This document shows, one piece after another, positions 59,127 through 64,000 of a DNA stretch of 64,000 nt. Position numbers and translations under genes: made by a program. The first letter of the stretch is position 1. Each line of letters starts with the position of its first letter. Under the pieces are notes generated by a model, which was given only the letters and a program-made list of their open reading frames with translations, did not search any database and was not told where the DNA came from. This stretch comes from Ustulina deusta. Its lineage: Eukaryota > Ascomycota > Sordariomycetes > Xylariales > Xylariaceae. The stretch spans positions 496,001-560,000 of the forward strand of contig JAJNNX010000027.1 in assembly GCA_023159155.1 (NCBI GenBank), read 5' to 3'.

Positions 59127-60868
59127 CTTAAAAGGACGATCAAAATGGATGTGCGAAAGCAAGAAGTAGCGACATGGGGAAATTCGACACGAGAGATGAG
59201 AGGCTGATACTAGAATGAACTCATCCTTAAAAAGGTGGCCTTGTATCGACGGGAAGAGCCGTGGTGGAAGGGGAGACGTAGTGTAGATCTGGCTTTGTAT
59301 GGGGGGTTGTCGTGTTCGATCGAGAATAATTTACGTAGGATATGAGGTTGTCAAGTGTTGCTTGCTGGCCTTCAACTTCCTAAAAAGATGTGGATCTCTA
59401 GCGCATCTAATGTAAAAATGGTATGAACAGATGGAGGATGCACTCACCCTCTATGCGGCAGAGCAGGTACCGTGGTACTAGATTGCCGCTAAGACAAAAT
59501 GAAACAGGCGCTGGTACAATTGGCTACCTAGAGATATACCTCCCTGTAAGGTATGTGCATTGCAAGTAAGTTCGCCTCCATACGCAGCTGTTAGGTAGAC
59601 TAAACTACTGTCGCTTTAAGATGATACCTAGGTAGGCACGCCCCGTAGACTAGGTACTGACAGTATCAGTTAGTATTCCGCAGACCTAGCTTTTAATGCT
59701 TGTAAGGCTTGCTGCACGGAAGAAGCGGAACAACAAAAATATGTAAGAAACATTAAATTACCGTGGTATCGATATCGGTTGTCCTCCTACAACTAGGTAT
59801 CATTGTTTTATCTAACGTAGTATCGAATATCTAAGTAACTACATTACCCTTTCACCATACACTTACTTGGAATACAACTCTTTAATAGAGCGAACACTAG
59901 GCGACTGCCTAGGTAGATAAGAGCTTGGTTTGTTGATTTTAGGTTGGAGGTATAAAAGCAACTGAAGTTAGGTATGCTGTTGGCACATGACATATTGTTT
60001 GAGCGAAGTACCGTTCACAGGCAAAAGGTGTATCGAATGCGGCGTCATTCTACACACCTACCTTTACTATCAAGTGCCAGGCACAGTGACCTATAGGTAT
60101 CTACCTACACTAAACACATGCAGTCAGCCACTTTGACCTAGGTACATAATACTACCTCCTATCTTAATCTGTTTTAAAGGAATGATGTTATTCTGCTTCG
60201 GGTAGCTTAGCAAGCACCAGCCACAGGCTTGGCGGTATTGCGACCAATCAGGAGGACAGATCTTTTTTCCTTTGACGCCCCCACACAACCTAACATAGCA
60301 TGTTCCCCCAGCCTCTTGGATTTTGAAGATTTTAGCATGAGACGAGAACAGGGTTGGCCGGCTGTTGCTCATCAAAAACGACGGCCTTGGTCATTTCCAG
60401 CTGCCACCCCCCTCCACCTCAATATTCCTGCCAATTCCTACCTCTACCTATCTCTCTCCCACCACAACCAGAGCCACCACGAGGACAACGCCCACCATCC
60501 CGCCCTCGCTCTCGCTCGTGCTTTCGCCAACGTTGTATGTGCAATCAATTTGAAGATTGCTTGCCATCATCACGCGCAGCAGCGCTTTCCTTTCCTTGCT
60601 GGAGGCGCGGCCTACCTAACGCGCGGTTCTGCGGTCCCCCAAAACAACGCGCGCTCTCTGTTTACACCCACCGCTCTCACACCCGCTCCCGTCTCGACGT
60701 CGCTTCTCAACGTGTAATACCTGCGCATGGTCGCATTTGCACAATTTAGTACAGTACTTGTCTTAGACTTATCAATTATCACTGCCGACGGACCAGCTGG
60801 CTATCTGGCATTCTAGCACTGCGCCCCTATCGCTAACCCGCTTGCTGTTTGCCGCTGCTGCTGTCGCC
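59127..60868. other. divergent spacer between PMR1 and RAD21
   Basis: About 1.7 kb with palindromic TACCTAGGTAGGCA-type copies (59625-59638 and others), A+T-rich DNA in the centre and a C-rich leader from about 60390 to 60868. Frames of up to 162 codons in that leader (60229-60749) overlap each other in all three phases and look like composition effects. Both promoters should be here. Confidence 0.55.
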
Positions 60869-62856
60869 ATGTTCTACTCAGAGGAATTGCTCCAGAGGAG
60901 CGGGCCTCTGGCCCGTGTCTGGCTCTCAGCAAATATGCACAAGCTATCCAAGACACATGTCTTGCAGTCCAACTTGCCTAACAGTGTTGACGCCATCATC
61001 CGACCGAACCAAGCACCTCTGGCGCTACGACTGAGTGGTCAGTTGCTGTTAGGTGTTGTGAGAATGTATAGTCGAAAAGCCCGTTACCTATTAGACGATT
61101 GTAACGAGGCTCTACTGAAGATTAAGATGGTTAGTTTGACTCCCTACCCACCAAGAGGATATGGCTGATTCCCGCATTCTAGGCATTCCGTGCGACTGGA
61201 AACAACGATATCCCCGAGAACCTTAACATGCCTAATCGAGAAGCTTTGATGCTCCCAGATCAAATCACACCTGCTGATAACCTCAATATCTTGCCCCCGC
61301 CTGATGCAAACTGGCTACTCAGCCAGATGGAGGATGTAAATCCTACGCCTGCTAGCTCGAGCACGCGCGCGCGAGGACGGCCCAGCAACCGCGATATTAA
61401 TTTGCAAGAAGATTTCAACAACAGTCAATTTTTGCATGAGGACAACCTTGACGAAGATGAGCTTGCTCTTGCGCCTATGGATGACTTGGAACTTGAATTG
61501 GATTTCGGAATGGATATCGATGAAAGGCCACGTATGGACAAAAGCATTGAGATGGGCCGAGACGCCCCCGCCCCCCGACCCGTTGAAGATGATATCTTCA
61601 GTGAACTCGATATCGCACCCCGCGCCAAGGGTGCCGACGTGGAACAGACGATGGATTTGGATTTCGGCGACGATGGGGTCAGGATTGCGGACGCTGATGG
61701 GGACGTACAAATGGATGACGATCTCCATTTTGATATTGGTGACCAGTCTGCTATTCCCGAGATGGGCGGTATTCCCTCTATGGATCGCGCACGCATTTCA
61801 GAATCGCCCCTCTCAGATATTGATGAAAATATGGCTAGGGATGTAGAAGAGTGGACACGTCTAAACAACACCAGCATATACGAGCCTGGATACGAGCCCG
61901 AGGAGCCTGAGCCTCAACCACAGAAGAAATCCAAGAAGCGGAAGCTCTTTGGCCTTGACCCGGCCACTCAACTCACCAGTGCACATATCAAGGAGCAGCA
62001 ACAGAACCACGACAATATTCTTAAGGCTCCTAGTTTCATCTCCCGAGACCCATACCTGCTCGCTCTGGTTGAATTGAAGAACAGCGGAGGCTTCGTTACA
62101 AGCATTATGGGAAGTGGTCGCACCAAAGCTTGGGCACCTGAGCTGCGCGACTTGTTGACTTTGGACTCTATTAAACCGATAAACGACTTAAAGCGGAAGC
62201 GTGACAGTGGTGTTGCTGATCTAGGCAGTGAAGAGGAACAGGGTAATTCTAAATCGCCCCGCCTTGAGATAGGCGAAGATGAGGACACGCTCGCTATGCC
62301 GGATACAGGTTTCGGGGATCGTAGTGTTGCGCCCGATGGGACGATCCTAGAAATTCCTGCGGATGACGAAGTTCTGGTCAACAACGACGATGATATTCAC
62401 CACCCGCGCGACGAGAGCATAAACCCCGCGTTTGATGAGACAGTTGCACCTCTCGTGCACCCAGCCGACAGCGGACCTGTGTCGCTAGGTACCAAGCATG
62501 CTGTACATGTCCTCAGAGATCTATTCGGAGCCGAGGCAGCCACAAATGAGGAGAAACGCAAGAAATCGGTGGTGTTCCAGGAACTCCTCCCTGAAAGAAG
62601 AGCCACAAAAGCGGATGCTACCAGGATGTTCTTTGAATGCTTAGTGCTTGCCACCAAAGATGCCATCAAAGTGGAGCAAAAAGAAGGCGGCCTAGGCGGC
62701 GCGATCCGAGTACGTGGAAAACGTGGACTATGGGGGGCGTGGGCCGAGAAGGAAGCTGGTGGTGAAATGGCAGCACAGCAAGAGGATGATGAGATTGTCA
62801 CAGAACCTCCACCTGCGATAGCTACCTCATCGCAGCCTGTCGCGGCAGCTGCATAG
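60869..62856 (+). CDS. RAD21: cohesin kleisin subunit RAD21/SCC1
   Basis: Alpha-kleisin that closes the SMC1-SMC3 ring and is cut by separase at anaphase; about 644 aa. Exon 1 (60869-61129) encodes the N-terminal kleisin domain (MFYSEELLQRSGPLARVWLS, then LPNSVDAII and LLGVVRMYSRKARYLLDDCN). A 53-nt intron (61130-61182) joins IKM to AFRATG, typical of the family. The middle is acidic and disordered, with a basic KKSKKRKLFG stretch. It contains SIEMGR (residues 208-213), which fits the separase consensus. The C-terminal winged-helix region (about 570-640) includes KADATRMFFECLVLATKDAI, the SMC1-binding part. The protein ends in a short acidic and Ala-rich tail. The ATG at 60869 starts the conserved MFYSE; upstream codons are leader. 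RAD21 rather than meiotic REC8 is favoured by the N-terminus and the length. Confidence 0.93.
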
Positions 62857-64000
62857 CGAGCGAGCCTCCCTGGACCGACTGGACAGTGCTCTATGGCTTG
62901 GTTAGACGACGGAACGTTCTTGTACAAATTTGTTGACTTGCTTGGGAATGGGCATCAATCGGGCGAAACGGCGTATCGGTGTCCCGGCGTACAGGAAACT
63001 CGGCAACAGGGAAATACCATGCAGATGCTGGATGTCAAAATTACTATGGGCGGTGTGTTGTCTGCGAGTGAAGCTGGTTGTTTAAGTATGTTGGTATGAC
63101 GGATTGATGACTCGGGATAGTTTATATAGACTACCTCCTACAGGTGAACATGCAAATGACCTGTCACGGTAGTCAAATGTCTACGTCAGGTAATCGATCA
63201 GAATACTTGTTACATAAACAAGCTCAACTTTAAAGTCCTAAGCTACTAAGTAAATTATTCAAGTTCAAGAGTGTTCATTTTTGCCTGCTATGAGAGAATG
63301 CAGTACCTACCTCTAAGAATAGGGGCATGGTACCTAAGGTGTAGGGGTGCATATAGCGTGCTATAAAGCCCCATATGTGTATAGTACCTACCTACCTAGG
63401 TAGGTGGGTTGGTAGGTATACCTATTGTGGCTCAAAAAAAGTACTATCTGCTATTTTTTCAAGGCCGAAATATTTTCCTATAAAGTACAAGTTCTGCCTT
63501 AATTCATAAGTCAAAAAGGGAAGAAAACTTCAAAATTTGTAAGAAAGACAACATATTTTTGATATATTTATCAAAACCTGTTTTATATTATGCTTTCTAT
63601 TAGGTAGTGGAAGTGTTTAAACCTAAACAAAAAACAGCCAGGAGCTTTTTTGAGCAACTATACATGTACCTAACCAGCATGCGGTTAGCAGGGATCATGC
63701 GTAGTTGACAAGTTGTGGTACAAAAGCTACCAATGGTCCTTGTCCCGCCCACACGTGCGCCTCCAGCCTCGGACCTCTCATCCCATTGAACTTCATCTTC
63801 CATTGTGAACCTCCAGAACAATGGGCAGGACACTCCATAAAACACCCCGTCTCAACGTGCCGTCTAAAATTAAACGCTTTGAGCTTGTCTATATATTTCT
63901 GCGGGCACCCGATTTCTTGTCTAACGTGCCCAATTCAACAAGCCGCCTTCTTGTTGCTCTTGACCATCCGGGTTGAGAGGGCCTAGTAGCTTACAACGCA
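62857..64000. other. 3' spacer to right window edge
   Basis: This stretch lies downstream of RAD21. It is A+T rich and holds the longest copy of the CCTACCTAGGTAGG palindrome family (63385-63423). Short frames (81 codons minus, 93 codons plus) have no motif. Confidence 0.55.
63385..63423. repeat. extended CCTACCTAGGTAGG palindrome
   Basis: TACCTACCTACC is followed directly by its complement-like TAGGTAGGTGGG and GGTAGGTA. It is the largest member of a palindrome family scattered through the spacers of this window. Confidence 0.8.

Noticed and set aside
60229..60749. 162-, 131- and 62-codon frames upstream of RAD21
   Set aside because: They overlap in three phases in a C-rich leader and end before the RAD21 start; Pro/His/Arg-rich products without domains.

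Overview
The window is nuclear DNA of a filamentous ascomycete, most probably a Sordariomycete. Nearly every gene is interrupted by short introns (about 46-90 nt, a few of 110-300 nt) with GTRNGT-like donors, CTAAC/CTRAC-like branch sites and AG acceptors. The recognisable proteins are fungal families: Zn2Cys6 regulator, SUN-family wall protein, SUR7, fungal complex I 17.8 kDa subunit, PMR1 pump, CHK2/PRD-4-type kinase. Genes are G+C richer than the spacers, which are A+T rich and carry many copies of a CCTACCTAGGTAGG-like palindrome. No prokaryotic, viral or CRISPR signal is seen. Exon junctions were rebuilt by hand and checked for reading-frame continuity, which holds for every junction I give. 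They remain predictions without RNA evidence.

Left third (1-22.4 kb): a DUF3405 Golgi-type protein running off the left edge (minus); the mitochondrial AAA+ protein AFG1 (minus); a nine-exon Zn2Cys6 transcription factor (plus); a SUR7-family membrane protein (minus); a secreted double-cupredoxin protein with a helical C-terminal domain (plus); an FMP42/SLC43-like MFS transporter (minus); a SUN-family secreted wall protein (minus).

Middle (22.4-30.2 kb): a gene-poor, A+T-rich stretch of nearly 8 kb with palindromic motifs, a nested inverted repeat and at most relics of genes.

Right half (30.2-64 kb): a C2H2 transcription factor (plus); complex I 17.8 kDa subunit (minus) divergent from the ER nucleotide-exchange factor SIL1 (plus); a large single-pass membrane protein of unknown function (plus); 3-hydroxyanthranilate 3,4-dioxygenase BNA1 (minus); a CTR copper transporter (plus); a Nudix hydrolase (minus) and a small acidic/Gln-rich ORF (minus); a disordered conserved-type protein (minus); a CHK2/RAD53 checkpoint kinase (plus); the Golgi Ca/Mn pump PMR1 (minus); the cohesin kleisin RAD21/SCC1 (plus).

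The genes are mostly housekeeping and do not form a metabolic cluster or an operon-like system. I did not find a convincing undescribed system. The best leads are structural: tandem and inverted repeats directly upstream of the checkpoint kinase, a nested inverted repeat at about 24.95 kb, a widespread intergenic palindrome family, a two-site copper protein fused to a helical domain, and a zinc cluster split around a 46-nt micro-exon.
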